A DNA stretch of 64,000 nucleotides from Wurfbainia villosa (taxonomy: Eukaryota; Streptophyta; Magnoliopsida; Zingiberales; Zingiberaceae), in NCBI GenBank assembly GCA_025175895.1, contig CM045993.1:62190621-62254620 (forward strand), written 5' to 3'. A program made the position numbers and the translations under genes. Positions within the stretch are counted from its first letter, which is position 1, and each line of letters begins with the position of its first letter. Positions 1 through 9,965 of the stretch are shown piece after piece. The notes beneath the pieces were generated by a model. It did not search any database and was not told the DNA's origin. It saw nothing but the letters and a program-made list of their open reading frames with translations.

Positions 1-326
1 TATATGGAACCCATATTATCATATGGGGATTGGTGAGGTAGATTAATGATGAACCTTTAGTGGATTAGATCATCATTAGTGGATCGGACATTATGTGGGC
101 TTGATCCATGGGTGGCCAAGACCCAACTCCTCCTCATGGTCCCTAATGTAGCCTATTAACACCTCATGATGCTTAGATCCAATGGATAGAAACAAAAGTC
201 TAAGATCAATTGGTAGAGATTAAATCTCTAAGATCCGACGGTTGAGATTAAATCTCTAGATCCGACGGTTGAGATTAAATCCCTAGAACCAATGGAGGAG
301 ATTAATTCATGACTTATCCCTAACTC

Positions 327-334
327 TATAAAAG
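327..334 (+). promoter_or_regulatory. TATA box of E-family LTR
   Basis: TATAAAAG follows three repeats of a roughly 24-base unit containing GATCCGACGGTTGAGATTAA. The same box is present in the reverse copy (CTTTTATA at 15224-15231). In the copy of element E near 49630 it has decayed to TAAAAAAG. Confidence 0.6.
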
Positions 335-946
335 GATGTCAAGGGGGTTGGCATGAAATACATTGAAGAGAGCAAGGGTTTGGGCGGCAAGAAGGTGAAT
401 CCTAGTTGAGATAGGATTAGGGTTAGGGTTTGGAGGCTAGGGCGACAAGGTTTCCTTTCTTCTTCCTTGTCTTTTGGTCGGCGTCCAGATTAGTTTCCAG
501 CCCCTTCCAGCCTTTGGCCGGCACCCAAAAGGCCCTACTTTCTTCTCCTTAGGTGGTGGAAACAAGATATAGGGTTTCCCTTGGTGTCTTGATTGTTTTC
601 CATCATCTTCTCCACCTTCTAGTTGGTCGGCAGCAAGGAGATTGTATGCTCCTTGTTGGTTGGTTTTAGGGAGAAGAAAAAGCTTGTTTCTACTCTTCCT
701 CTTGCTTTGGAAGAGCAAGGAAGGAAGATTTGCGATCTAGGAGCTTCGACTTTTTGTAGATCGTCGCCCACACGACGTCCAAAAGGAGAAAGGTCATACA
801 TTAGAAGATCGAGAGGTATACCTATTCTACTTTCTTCTTTTGTTTGTTGCTTGTTTTTGTTTATCAATTATAAGCATGTTATAAATCTGTATATGGCTAA
901 ATAATACTTGGATCCCGAACATAAACACGAAAACTGGCGATCCGGA

Positions 947-1109
947 CATCGTCTATTCTGCGGCTACTCGTAGAATAGAGGATGGTCGCTTGAACAACTA
1001 GTTTGTTCAAGTGACCTCTCTAAATGAATAGCACGACGATGACTTGGTGGTTTGGGAAATCCCTTTTGTTTAGGATTATATTTTTTTAATCCGGGGACAT
1101 CGAAGGGAT
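947..1109 (+). other. Predicted structured U5 region of E-family LTR
   Basis: Inverted repeats nest as follows. An outer pair CATCGTC (947-953) and GACGATG (1035-1041) encloses two hairpins. The first is CTATTCT/AGAATAG (953-959 with 972-978). The second is CTTGAACAA/TTGTTCAAG with a five-base loop (989-1011). A third hairpin follows, GGATTA/TAATCC inside ATCCCTT/AAGGGAT (1059-1109). The equivalent stretches of A and B LTRs keep the pairing with changed bases. The fold is inferred by eye. Confidence 0.5.
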
Positions 1110-2373
1110 CGCCATGGACAAGCTACCGAGGTGAAGTGGGAAGCGAAGTTTCGCCTCACAGACCCGATAAGCAAAACCCTTCATACATGTGTAATTGTGA
1201 TGTATCGAAATTATCCCTAGTCGATGAATTGATGGATTTGGACACCATTGATTCTGTCGAGACTAGCACGAGGTATACTCCTTGGTGTATCCAAGAAGCT
1301 GATTCTCACTGGCTGGAGACATTGTGATGTCTGGAGTTAATCGTGGATGCTAGTTATGGTAACTAGTTCATTGGAGTGACCAGCCGTAAGACTTCATATG
1401 GTTCTCTACATATATAGATATGTTAATGAAGTTCTTACAACAGCTTAAGTGCGATGTTCCTTTGACTTGCAGTATTCAAGTCATCTTGATCATAAAGACT
1501 TATGCTTTGACATATTAAGCAAGCATCTCTGAGGAGATGTGGACCCGGGATGATTGGGTATAAGTCGAAGTGATCGAAGGTGTTTAAATAGCCTATAAAG
1601 GATTCACCACTCCTTGCGAGGAGATGTATACCCATGGCCTCTCGTCGGATTGTTACTAAAGTCTTTGGCCAAAGCATTACATGTTTAGAGTAAGGTACTC
1701 TTCGATACATGTGCAAGAATTCAGAATCCGTAGGACGAGGAAATGATACTTTAGGTGTGACGTAGTCGACCTAGTCTTGGTGACACTATAGACCATGTCC
1801 TGAACCAAGTGGGTATAAGATGAGTGAAGGGAATGGGGCACGATTCATTCGAGCTGCTGAAGGGTTTCAGAAATAGTTCTAGATCAACCGTTGATCTTTT
1901 CGGTTAATTGGGGATCATGATGTACTACTAGGTGCCACTCATGATCATTCTATAATTAATGGTTAATTATAGACGGCCAACATAAACCGAGAACCTATTT
2001 GGTCACACGCACAACGAGCGTAATCCGAAGGATTTAAAACAAGCTTGAGAATGAGATTCTCAGACCGAGAGAAATTAGGTTTGGTTGGACCAAACATGGA
2101 GCGAGCATAAAATCATTTCAGTCGCAATGGAAGCATGGATGGGCCGTGTCTTATGAAGACATGATGGATGAACCAAATTGGTTTGGTTCTAATCCAATGG
2201 AGGAGAATAAACCAAAGGGGTTTGGTTTATTTTAAACGAATGAACAAAAGTTGGTTCGGTTCATTTTAACTTAAAATAAATCATCATGATTTGGTTTATT
2301 TTAACTTAAATTAATGGAGTGGGTTAATGGGCATTTGGTTATGACCTGATAACCATTAAGAGAATTTGTTCTC

Positions 2374-2383
2374 TATAAAATAG
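2374..2383 (+). promoter_or_regulatory. TATA box of D LTR
   Basis: TATAAAATAG lies between an AT-rich U3 with repeated TTTGGTTTATTTTAA-like words and a GC-rich leader. The same box is kept in the 3' LTR near 14234 and in the C LTR near 48500 (reverse). Confidence 0.6.
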
Positions 2384-2646
2384 GGCTAAAGGCTTTTTTG
2401 TTAAGCCCTAATCCTTGCAACCCTAGTTGTTGCCGCCCACCCTCTCCCTCTTCTCCAAGTGGTCGGCGCCAACTCCTTTCCGCCGCCCACCACCGCCCAA
2501 AGCTCCTTGTCGGCATCCAGTAGCTGATGTCCTCTCCCCTTACCAGCGTCGAGCTGCTGCCGGAGGAGCTCCGGTGATCTCCTTTGGGTCCGGCGACAAG
2601 GTGAGCTTCAACCTTCCTTATTTGGCCGGCCCCTATTCCTCCACCA

Positions 2647-2672
2647 AAGCTGTCCAGTTTTCTGGACAGCTT
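2647..2672 (+). other. Perfect 11-bp hairpin in D LTR leader
   Basis: AAGCTGTCCAG and CTGGACAGCTT are exact reverse complements around a TTTT loop. Identical copies stand at 16472-16497 in the 3' LTR and, reversed, at 48234-48259 in the C LTR. It lies about 270 bases after the TATA box, so it would be in the transcript leader. Confidence 0.7.
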
Positions 2673-3222
2673 GTTTCCTTCTTGTCGGAGTGTCGTTTGG
2701 ATGACGTTTGGAGCTCCGACAGTGGTAGCCTTACCGGGGATTCGATCTCTGGTAATCCTCATAGGTGGAGGACGAAGGATTCGTCAAACGGTTGACGAAT
2801 ACCTCTCCGGAGAAGCGAGTTTTTGAAGACTCGTTTTGGATCCGAATTTTGATTTGGATCGTGATCTTCTCTCGATCACATCATCTTCAACACGAGTCTA
2901 GTAACTCGTACAAAGATGAGGCTCATGACTTTGTGAAGTCATCCCGAAGATACTCGGCGTGGATACGGATGGAGGCGATTCTAGCGAGAATCGCTCCGGT
3001 TGATGCCTTTCCCGCTACACGTGATACGTCAGGTATACGTAGTATAAATTTCTTTTTATTGCCAAATTTGAAATTGCGGTTATGTCTACACATGTTGTAC
3101 TATGCATGCATGTGGTGTGTGTATTGTAATAAATTAGATTTATTATTTTATTCCTTCCGCTGTGCACATGTTTACGAACCATATTCGAACACACATTCGC
3201 CGCGGTGCCGGAAAACCAACAG

Positions 3223-3235
3223 TGGTATCAGAGCC
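3223..3235 (+). other. Primer-binding site of D (tRNA-iMet)
   Basis: TGGTATCAGAGCC begins two bases after the LTR end AACA and is complementary to the 3' end of plant initiator methionine tRNA. Confidence 0.88.
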
Positions 3236-4508
3236 CAGATTGTGTTTCGACATAATCGTAAAATTGTTTTGCGATAGTCGTAATGGTATTTATGGAAATT
3301 TTATACTTTTGGAAAGTTAGAAGTATTTATGGAAATTTTTAATTTTGGAAAGTCTAGAAGTATTTATGGAAATCTTCTACTTTTGGAAAGTTAGAAGTAT
3401 TTATGGAAATTAATATTTTCCATAAATAAAATATTTGATTAGATTTTTGAAATTTGTTTCCTAATTTAATCATGATTTGATTTGGAAATCAAATTTTAAA
3501 ATATTTTATTTCCATAAGTAGTTTTGATGATTTAGGAAATTTATTCCCTAAATTGACTTTCCTTAATCAACACTTTCCACAAATAAAATATGTGATTAGA
3601 TTTGAAAATTTATTTCCTAATTTAATCATGGTTTAATTTGGAGAATCAAATCTCAAACATATTTTATTTCCATAAATAGTTATGACATATAAGGAAATTT
3701 TGTACATGTCATAATTGTATGTCATGTAATTGCATTAGATGCATAACATTATGCCATTCGTGTCGTGACATGTAGATGTATGTCATGTATGTCATGCCAT
3801 GTAGATAATAGTTATTTGCATGCAAAGAGGATGAGACATAAAAACTCTTATTCAATATTAAAGCCTACACCTTCCATTAATATGGTTAGAACCAGAGTTC
3901 CGTTTCTTATTTGGGTTGTTGGACTCTCTCTAAGCCCGGCTCGAACCTGAACATGTTCAAACCATGGAATAGTTTAATACTAATATGGTAAGAGTCAGAG
4001 GTCAATCGTTAGCTTTAGTTGTTGGACTCTCTCCAAGTCGGGCTAATTGGTTGAATGCGCTCTAACCATATTAAAACTATTTCTCGATTAATGGGTTGGC
4101 TTTAACCTGAAGCATCGGCTTGTTGGACTCTCTCCATGGTCGATGTGAAGGGAGGTGAAGTTGGGTGCTATGCATATAATGCATACTTGTTAATGTGTTA
4201 ACAACCCGATGTATGTGTGAACATTCAATTAGTTGATAGCGCATTGTGATAGTTGCATATATGTGATATGCAATCGGTATATTTGATACCTACCATCGTA
4301 GTTATGAATGGCTTGTTGGACTCTCTCCAAGGTTGTTCATATCTATGTTGGATATCAGCCCATTCGGAGATGGACCTACGATCTCCCAAAGTGATTTTGG
4401 GGTTTTTGAAATTCGAAAAATGAATGGGATTTATGAATGTATATTGATGCATTTAAATCATCTTTCTCATATATGCTCGAGTTGTGTTTCTAGGATAATT
4501 GATTGATC
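3236..4508 (+). other. Untranslated leader of element D with internal repeats
   Basis: No gene is visible. From about 3286 to 3412 a 37-base AT-rich unit (TATTTATGGAAAT plus TTTTGGAAAGT) repeats three to four times, followed by more AT-rich sequence to about 3720. Then TTGTTGGACTCTCTC recurs at 3916, 4019, 4120 and 4313, each just after a short block about Met/genus-like words such as AACCATATTAA. The same set, reversed, is found in C (45409-47670). Such spacing in a leader might reflect a packaging or regulatory signal; that is inference. Confidence 0.65.
3286..3412 (+). repeat. 37-bp AT-rich tandem repeat
   Basis: Units start near 3286, 3324, 3361 and 3398, each opening with TATTTATGGAAAT. 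The C leader has the same array in reverse around 47535-47620. Confidence 0.6.
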
Positions 4509-5130
4509 ATGATGTCTTTGAATTTGCACTCTATCTTGGATTCAAATAAATTGACTGGTCCGAACTTCTTGGACTGGCTTAGAAACTTGAGAATTGTTCT
4601 CAAGGTGAAAAGCTTGTGTATGTCCTCGAAGCGCCTCTTCCCGCCCATCCTAGTGACGATGCAACTCCGGACCAATTGTTGGTCTATCAGAAACATGTGA
4701 CTGATTCTGAAATGGTGAGTTGCATCATGCTAGCCACGATGGTACCTGAGCTACGGAAGCAGCATGAGCATATGGATGCTCATACCATAGTCTTTCATCT
4801 TTATGAGTTGGTTGATGAGCAAGTGAGATTCGAAAGGTTCGAAGTCTCCAAGCTCCTCTCCACCTCTGAGATGCAAGAAGGATCATCTGTGGTACTGCTC
4901 AATATGCTGAAGACTATGGAGCCTTCTGTGAAGCATGAGCAGGGGACGGTGCTGTAAGTTGATTCCTCGAAGAAAATTTCTAAGAGGAAGTCAAAGGAAT
5001 ATCAGAAGGGGAAGAAAAAGGCTAAAAAAGGCAGAACCAGCTCAAATGGACACTTGCCATCATTATGGCAAGGAGGGCCATTGGCGAAGAAATTGCAAGA
5101 TTTATCTTGAGTTCGTGAAGAAGAATAAGG
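4509..5130 (+). pseudogene. gag of element D, frameshifted and internally deleted
   Basis: Gag would form the virus-like particle coat. ATG at 4509 starts a copia-type Gag (HSILDSNKLTGPNFLDW), then one base lost near 4606 moves the frame, which continues from about 4610 to 4957. Compared with the A Gag at 21311, about 50 residues are missing after EMQEGSSV near 4890, so the capsid core is truncated. C has the same deletion at the same point. The zinc knuckle lies near 5053-5094, with the second cysteine changed to tyrosine (CHHYGKEGHWRRNC). Not functional. Confidence 0.85.
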
Positions 5131-5793
5131 CATCGGATGCCCCATCTTCTTCAGATATCTTCGTTATTGATTATCATTCTATTTCCTTAGACACTTGGGT
5201 ATTGAATACTGGGTGTGGCTCACATATATGTAATGACATACATGGACTAAGGAATAGAAGAAGACTCATCAAGGGAGAGTCAAATTTACGTGTTGGGAAT
5301 AGAGCAAAGGTTGCTGCACTCGCCATCGGAATGTATTTGTTGAGACTCCCTACAGGACTTGTCTTAGAACTGGACAATTGCTTTTATGTTTCTTCATTGA
5401 TAAAGAACATCATTTCTATTTCTTGTTTAAATAGAAATGGGTATCATTTGACTTTTAGTAACAATTTTTGTTACATAACTTTGAATGGAGTTCTTTATGG
5501 GACTGGAACTTTAAGCAATAGTATTTATACGTTGGACGTATCCTGTGACGTTTTCAATATCAAAGCGAGCAACAAGCATGCTCGAAAGAATAATCAATTA
5601 GACTTCTACATGTGGCATTGTCGTCTTGGCCATGCAAGCAAGAAACACATGTCCAAATTACACCGATGTGGAATTCTGGAATCGTTTGAATTGGATTCAT
5701 ACGATACATGTGAATCATGCTTAAAAGGTAAGATGACTAAGTTACCTTTTTACAGGAAAAGGTGAATGAGTGGGAGAGTTGCTAGGTCTAATA
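5131..5793 (+). pseudogene. pol part 1 of element D: protease and integrase start
   Basis: One frame reads protease and the N-terminal integrase zinc domain. The protease motif is LNTGCGSH instead of LDTGCGSH as in C (near 44710), so the catalytic aspartate is lost. The integrase HHCC module is visible as WHCRLGH and CESCLKGK. The frame ends with TGA at 5763-5765, where C still reads on. F interrupts pol 28 bases later, in the words GGTCTAATA. Pol resumes at 11105. Confidence 0.87.
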
Positions 5794-6829
5794 TGTTAGG
5801 GCAATCTCTTGCCGTAATATGGTTTTTGATGGTGTGGCAAAGGGTTTAAGTTAGTTTGATATGTTGATGTGATATGTGCGTTGAAGTCGTGCAGGACTTA
5901 GTAATTCGCACATGGAGCCGTGGCGAGTTTCACATCTCATGACTCGTGCCTTGAGTTGGTGAAGGATAGCTTTGCGGAAGCCGTGCGCTTGGAGCATCCG
6001 AGGGACCGCCGGACGAGAAGCTTGGAGTGAAGCCGGAGGAAGTAGACTTCGAGGCAAGAGACGCGAAGGAGCATTGCAGAGCCGTGCGCCTGATGCTACC
6101 GAGGGACGTGGCCAAGAACGAAGAGAACTTCGAAGGCGAGGGACTCCGAGAAATGAGAGTGAGAGATTGTAACCCGGGGAAGGGTAGCTCTTAGGTGAAA
6201 CTTGGCCATTTGGCCAAGTGTCGGATGGGTTTTCGACACCCGGCCGATCGCTATGTCATGGCGGCCGATCGCCTGAGTCGAGTGAGTTCGACCGTATACG
6301 GATCGATTAGGAGCATCGGCCGATCGCTATACGTGGCGCCGATCGCTAAGATTATCACCGATCAAGGCGCAGCCGATCGGCGTCAATGGGGTTTTGTAGC
6401 GCCAGTCGAGCCGATCACGACGAAGCCCTCTATAAAAGAGAGTGTAAGCCTTTGAGAGGCTAATGCTCATACTCAAACGATCTTCCTAGTGCCCCTAGCT
6501 CTAAACTCTTCTTACTTGTCTTTACTTCAATCCTATTGTAAGAAGAGTGATCTTGGTTGTAAAGGTTACCTCCACCTAGCTTTGTGCAAAGGAGAGACCG
6601 ATAGTGATTGGTTTTGGCGGAGTGATTCACCGTGGACGAATCGGACCGTGGATTAGCGGCGTAGCCGTGAACCACGTTATACCATCATGTTAGCGTTTGT
6701 TTATTGTTTGTCTTTTGCTTTGTATTTGTATATTCCGCTTGCGCTAATCTTTTGTAGACGAGCAATTTACGATGTCCAACGTACGAGGGCTATTCACCCC
6801 CCTCTAGCCGGCCATACCGATCCCCTACA
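5794..6829 (+). repeat. 5' LTR of F
   Basis: About 1.04 kb, TG...CA. The outer thirds match the 3' LTR closely, while the middle (about 6080-6430) differs by many indels. Just upstream of the TATA box lies a run of GCCGATCG words (6241-6420). A perfect 9-bp inverted repeat (ACTTGGCCA, two-base gap, TGGCCAAGT) is at 6200-6219. Confidence 0.9.
6431..6438 (+). promoter_or_regulatory. TATA box of F LTR
   Basis: TATAAAAG follows the CGATCG-rich stretch; the 3' LTR has TATAAAGA at 10702. Confidence 0.6.
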
Positions 6830-6831
6830 AG

Positions 6832-6844
6832 TGGTATCAGAGCC
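6832..6844 (+). other. Primer-binding site of F
   Basis: TGGTATCAGAGCC begins two bases after the LTR end, matching tRNA-iMet. Confidence 0.88.
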
Positions 6845-6893
6845 GAGGTTGCTTGTCACCGGACTAACCGCCGCAACAAGCCCTACATCAAAA

Positions 6894-8633
6894 ATGGCCG
6901 GCTCCAACATCCATCCTCAGAAGTTTGAAGGAGAATTCGCTTGGTGGAAGAAGCGAATGGAGGTATTTTTCGAAACGGATTTTGATATAATGATTACAAT
7001 GGAATCCGGTTTCGTTTTGCCTAGGGATGAAGAAGGGAAGCCAATAGAGAAATCTAGGTGGACCAAGAGGCAAAGAGAGGAGCACCTTGCAAACTCCAAA
7101 GCCAAGCACCATCTCTACAATGTGCTCCCTCAACAAGAAATCAACCGAATAGGAGAATGCCTAAGCGCCAAGGAGATGTGGGAGAAGCTAATTGAGCTTC
7201 ATGAAGGCACATCCGAGGCAAAGCTAGCAAGGAGAGATCTCCTCCGCTCCCAACTATCCAACATCAAATTAGAAAAGGGAGAAAAGGTAATTTCTTTGCA
7301 TTCTAGGTTTAAAGAAATTTTAATTGGGCTAACAAGTGTAGGTGAGAAGCTATCAAACCGGGATATGGTAATGAAGGCCATAGATGCCTTTCCCCGGTCC
7401 TCAAAATGGAGCTCCATGGTGGATTCGTTCTACATCTCCAAGAACTTGGAAGTAAGTACCTTGGAGGAATTTTTCTCAACAATGGAGCTCCACGAAACTA
7501 GGCTTGAGGGAATACAAGAGGAGCCTAAAATTCAACCCTCGAGAGGAGTAGCATTATTGGCAAGTAAGGGGAAGAAGAAGATGGAAATCCCCTCCTCCTC
7601 CGATGACGAAGCATCTTCCTCCTCCTCCATGGATAGCACCGAAGAAGCCTACATGGTAAGGAGGGTAAGACGAGCATTTAAGAATTTTAGATTTGATAAA
7701 TCTAATGATAGGAATAGAAGACCAAGGGGGAAGGTCATATGCTATAATTGCCAAGGAGAAGGGCACATAAGGGACAATTGTCCTCTCCTAAACAAGAGCA
7801 AGGAAGAAAGGAAAAAGAAAGAAGAAAAGAAGAAGAAAAAGGGGAGCAAGAAAAAGAAGGAAGAGGAGAAGAAAACAAAGGAGAAGGGAAAGGCTAAGGC
7901 TCTCAAGGCAAGGACTTGGGATGATCCATCCTCATCCTCCTCATCATCATCGGATGAGGAGAATGCCTTTGTCACCAATTTGGCCTTGATGGCCTTTGAT
8001 GACTTGGATTGCTCTTCATCCGAAAATGAAGAATCAAGCTCAAATGGGGAGAGCTCAAATGAAGGGGGAGCTTCCACATCCTCATCATCCGAAGAAGAAG
8101 AGGACATGGAAACTATGGTAACGAATCTCTCACCCCATAAGATAGTTTCCATGATTTCTAGCTTAACTAAGGACTTATTTAGAGCTAAGAAGAAGAACAA
8201 AAGCATGCTAGATCAAATTAAGGATCTAGAACAAAAATTAGAAAAAACATGCTTAAATGAAAATGAAAATATTTCTTCTAGCTTAGATGATGCATGCTCA
8301 CATGACCTTTATATGCCTTTAAATGTTAATGATGCATGCATAGAGGAAAATAGGGCTTTAAGGGAAAAGGTAGATTATTTAACAAAAGCCCTAGAGAAAT
8401 TTACTATTGGCTCCAACACCCTTAACATGATAATTGGGAGCCAAAGGGCAAGCTTTAACAAGAAGGGCCTAGGATATAAAGAGAAGAAAAATGAGAAGGC
8501 CTATAAATGCCTAATAGCTAGGGGACAAGATAAAAAGAAAGTAATTGCTAGGAAATGGATCCCCAAGGAATATTTAGTGAACCCAATAGGAAAGAACTTA
8601 TTTTGGGTTCCAAAATCCATCCTTAAGGGTTAG
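6894..8633 (+). CDS. Gag polyprotein of gag-only element F (579 aa)
   Basis: The only uninterrupted retroelement protein here. The chosen start is MAGSNIHPQKFEGEF at 6894, 50 bases after the primer-binding site. The frame is open further up through that site into the LTR, but the upstream ATG at 6687 is GTG in the 3' LTR. Order: retrotransposon Gag core of about residues 5-215 (WWKKRMEVFF; LSAKEMWEKLIELHEG); a serine/acid patch; zinc knuckle CYNCQGEGHIRDNC near 7740-7781; a lysine/glutamate run of about 45 residues; serine- and acid-rich stretches; a predicted coiled coil (8160-8270); and a C-terminal block SQRASFNKKGLGY shared with G. It would assemble particles in the cytoplasm; enzymes must come from another element. 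Confidence 0.88.
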   Translation: MAGSNIHPQKFEGEFAWWKKRMEVFFETDFDIMITMESGFVLPRDEEGKPIEKSRWTKRQREEHLANSKAKHHLYNVLPQQEINRIGECLSAKEMWEKLIELHEGTSEAKLARRDLLRSQLSNIKLEKGEKVISLHSRFKEILIGLTSVGEKLSNRDMVMKAIDAFPRSSKWSSMVDSFYISKNLEVSTLEEFFSTMELHETRLEGIQEEPKIQPSRGVALLASKGKKKMEIPSSSDDEASSSSSMDSTEEAYMVRRVRRAFKNFRFDKSNDRNRRPRGKVICYNCQGEGHIRDNCPLLNKSKEERKKKEEKKKKKGSKKKKEEEKKTKEKGKAKALKARTWDDPSSSSSSSSDEENAFVTNLALMAFDDLDCSSSENEESSSNGESSNEGGASTSSSSEEEEDMETMVTNLSPHKIVSMISSLTKDLFRAKKKNKSMLDQIKDLEQKLEKTCLNENENISSSLDDACSHDLYMPLNVNDACIEENRALREKVDYLTKALEKFTIGSNTLNMIIGSQRASFNKKGLGYKEKKNEKAYKCLIARGQDKKKVIARKWIPKEYLVNPIGKNLFWVPKSILKG

Positions 8634-9951
8634 AAAACCCCTAGGGTAGTCAACCATATGGAATTGATCTATATCATATTTTGGTTGACTTAGGATGACG
8701 GGACAACATTTTTTAGATAGTGTTGGGTGATGATAACGTACCCATAAATAGGTAATAATGCTTAAATCATGATGATTAATGTAATTGCTATGTATGTTTT
8801 AAATCATGATTTATGTTTTTGATATTTGGCATGTTATCATGAGAAATAGGGTTAAATCATGCTTTAGGTGATAACTTGTTTATTATCATCGTATAATACC
8901 TAATGCATGACTATTATTTGATGGATACATGAGTTTCATGATCATAATGTAGAATTCATTCATATATGTCATTATGATCATGTAGGATGTTAGGTTAATA
9001 CTTAACCATGATAGAATTGCATGAATATATGGGTTAAGTATATACAAATACCCCCTAGGATGCATCTCACACTCACTATAGGCTAACTTGATTGCAAACT
9101 TAGCATGGGTGAGATATTAGGATGATACAAATGTCCACTAATGCCTATGGCATTTAGATGGTCATTTAAAGTATCAAAATAGCAATAATAGACCAATCAT
9201 GGGGAAGGCTTATGTTTAATTCATAGACATATTGCCCAAAGATCATGGTTGGATATTTCATATGTTTTCAAAACAATTTCTTACCTTAAAATACATGTAT
9301 TCATGTTTTGAAACAATTGGATGCAAAACTAGGTAGCTAACTTGATACTAGAATGATCAAAAACCTAGTGGTTTTTAGAACTTTTGGATTTTTGGTAAAA
9401 ACAAGAAAATATAATGAGTTTTCATGGAAAACTATTTTTCATTGATAGATGTACTTAAAAGAAATATGTTCCCCAAATTTCATGATTTTTCAAATTTTAT
9501 GGAATTTATAATGCATTTCTGAAATTCGTCCAGAAAATCAGAAATTTGGATTCCTTTGTGCCAGTCGACTGCCATACTGATAGCAGTCGACTGGTGGCCT
9601 GTAAATCAGAATATTGAAGGCCGAATTCAGTTTGTAAACCTCCAACAAGTGGTAGAAATATACTTGATGCCATCAACAAATGGTACCCAATTTTAAACCA
9701 ACTTGTCATACTTTTCCCTCCATTATACTTGATGCCATGAGTTTATAACTTAGTGTTAATCTTTTTGATGGTGTCAAAGGGGGAGAAATAAGTATGTTTA
9801 AGTTAATCACATTAGGAGAAAATTTGCATAGAGAGTTTCATGGATTAAGGGGGAGTTGCATGTTGCTATATCATGTTTATCTTTACATGCTTTCTTACCT
9901 TAGAATTTATATCAAATGTTTTTACCTAACTTAAACGGATTGCCACACATC
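8634..9951 (+). other. Non-coding 3' interior of F
   Basis: No frame resembling pol or env. AT-rich sequence takes the place where pol should be. It includes a perfect 12-bp inverted repeat at 9561-9594, and the phrase TGATGGTGTCAAAGGGGGAG near 9765, which echoes the region before the polypurine tract. Confidence 0.75.
9561..9594. other. Perfect 12-bp inverted repeat
   Basis: CCAGTCGACTGC and GCAGTCGACTGG flank a ten-base loop. Each arm holds the palindrome CAGTCGACTG. It could form an RNA hairpin in the F transcript. Confidence 0.7.
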
Positions 9952-9965
9952 AAAAAGGGGGAGAT
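9952..9965 (+). other. Polypurine tract of F
   Basis: AAAAAGGGGGAGAT abuts the 3' LTR; this primes plus-strand synthesis. Confidence 0.85.

Larger units (their letters stand above)
1..1183 (+). repeat. 3' part of an E-family LTR (E0)
   Basis: The sequence from base 1 matches the interior of the E-family LTR seen at 49308-49827 and 59454-60114, and in reverse at 14364-16289. It ends in CCCTTCA, the same end that precedes the primer-binding site of element E. Directly after it comes D-family LTR sequence starting TACAT, which in the uninterrupted D LTR at 13040 is preceded by TCTC. The insertion therefore split a D LTR, with TACAT as the likely target duplication. The 5' part lies before the window, so I cannot tell a solo LTR from the 3' LTR of a whole element. 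It contains a TATA box and a structured U5-like end, listed separately. Confidence 0.88.
1184..3221 (+). repeat. 5' LTR of element D (first ~195 bp missing)
   Basis: It aligns along its length with the 3' LTR (13040-14330 and 16295-17046) and, reversed, with 47684-48580. The end CCAACA is followed by G and the tRNA-iMet primer-binding site. The full LTR, judged from the 3' copy without its insertion, is about 2.2 kb, long for copia. The TATA box is at 2374. The GC-rich stretch after it (2400-2800) is probably transcribed leader and holds a strong hairpin. Open frames here (for example 2765-3277) run out of the LTR and are not credible genes. Confidence 0.88.

Noticed and set aside
3223..3235. 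tRNA gene fragment
   Set aside because: The match is to the tRNA-iMet 3' end only and always follows an LTR end, so it is a primer-binding site.
2765..3277. 170-codon open frame in the D LTR, with shorter versions at 16590-16904 and reverse 47686-48045
   Set aside because: It crosses the LTR end and the primer-binding site, its copies differ in length and frame, and it shows no known domain.
7742..8206. 154-codon antisense frame in F gag
   Set aside because: Its serine and phenylalanine runs are the reverse reading of the lysine- and serine-rich Gag segment.
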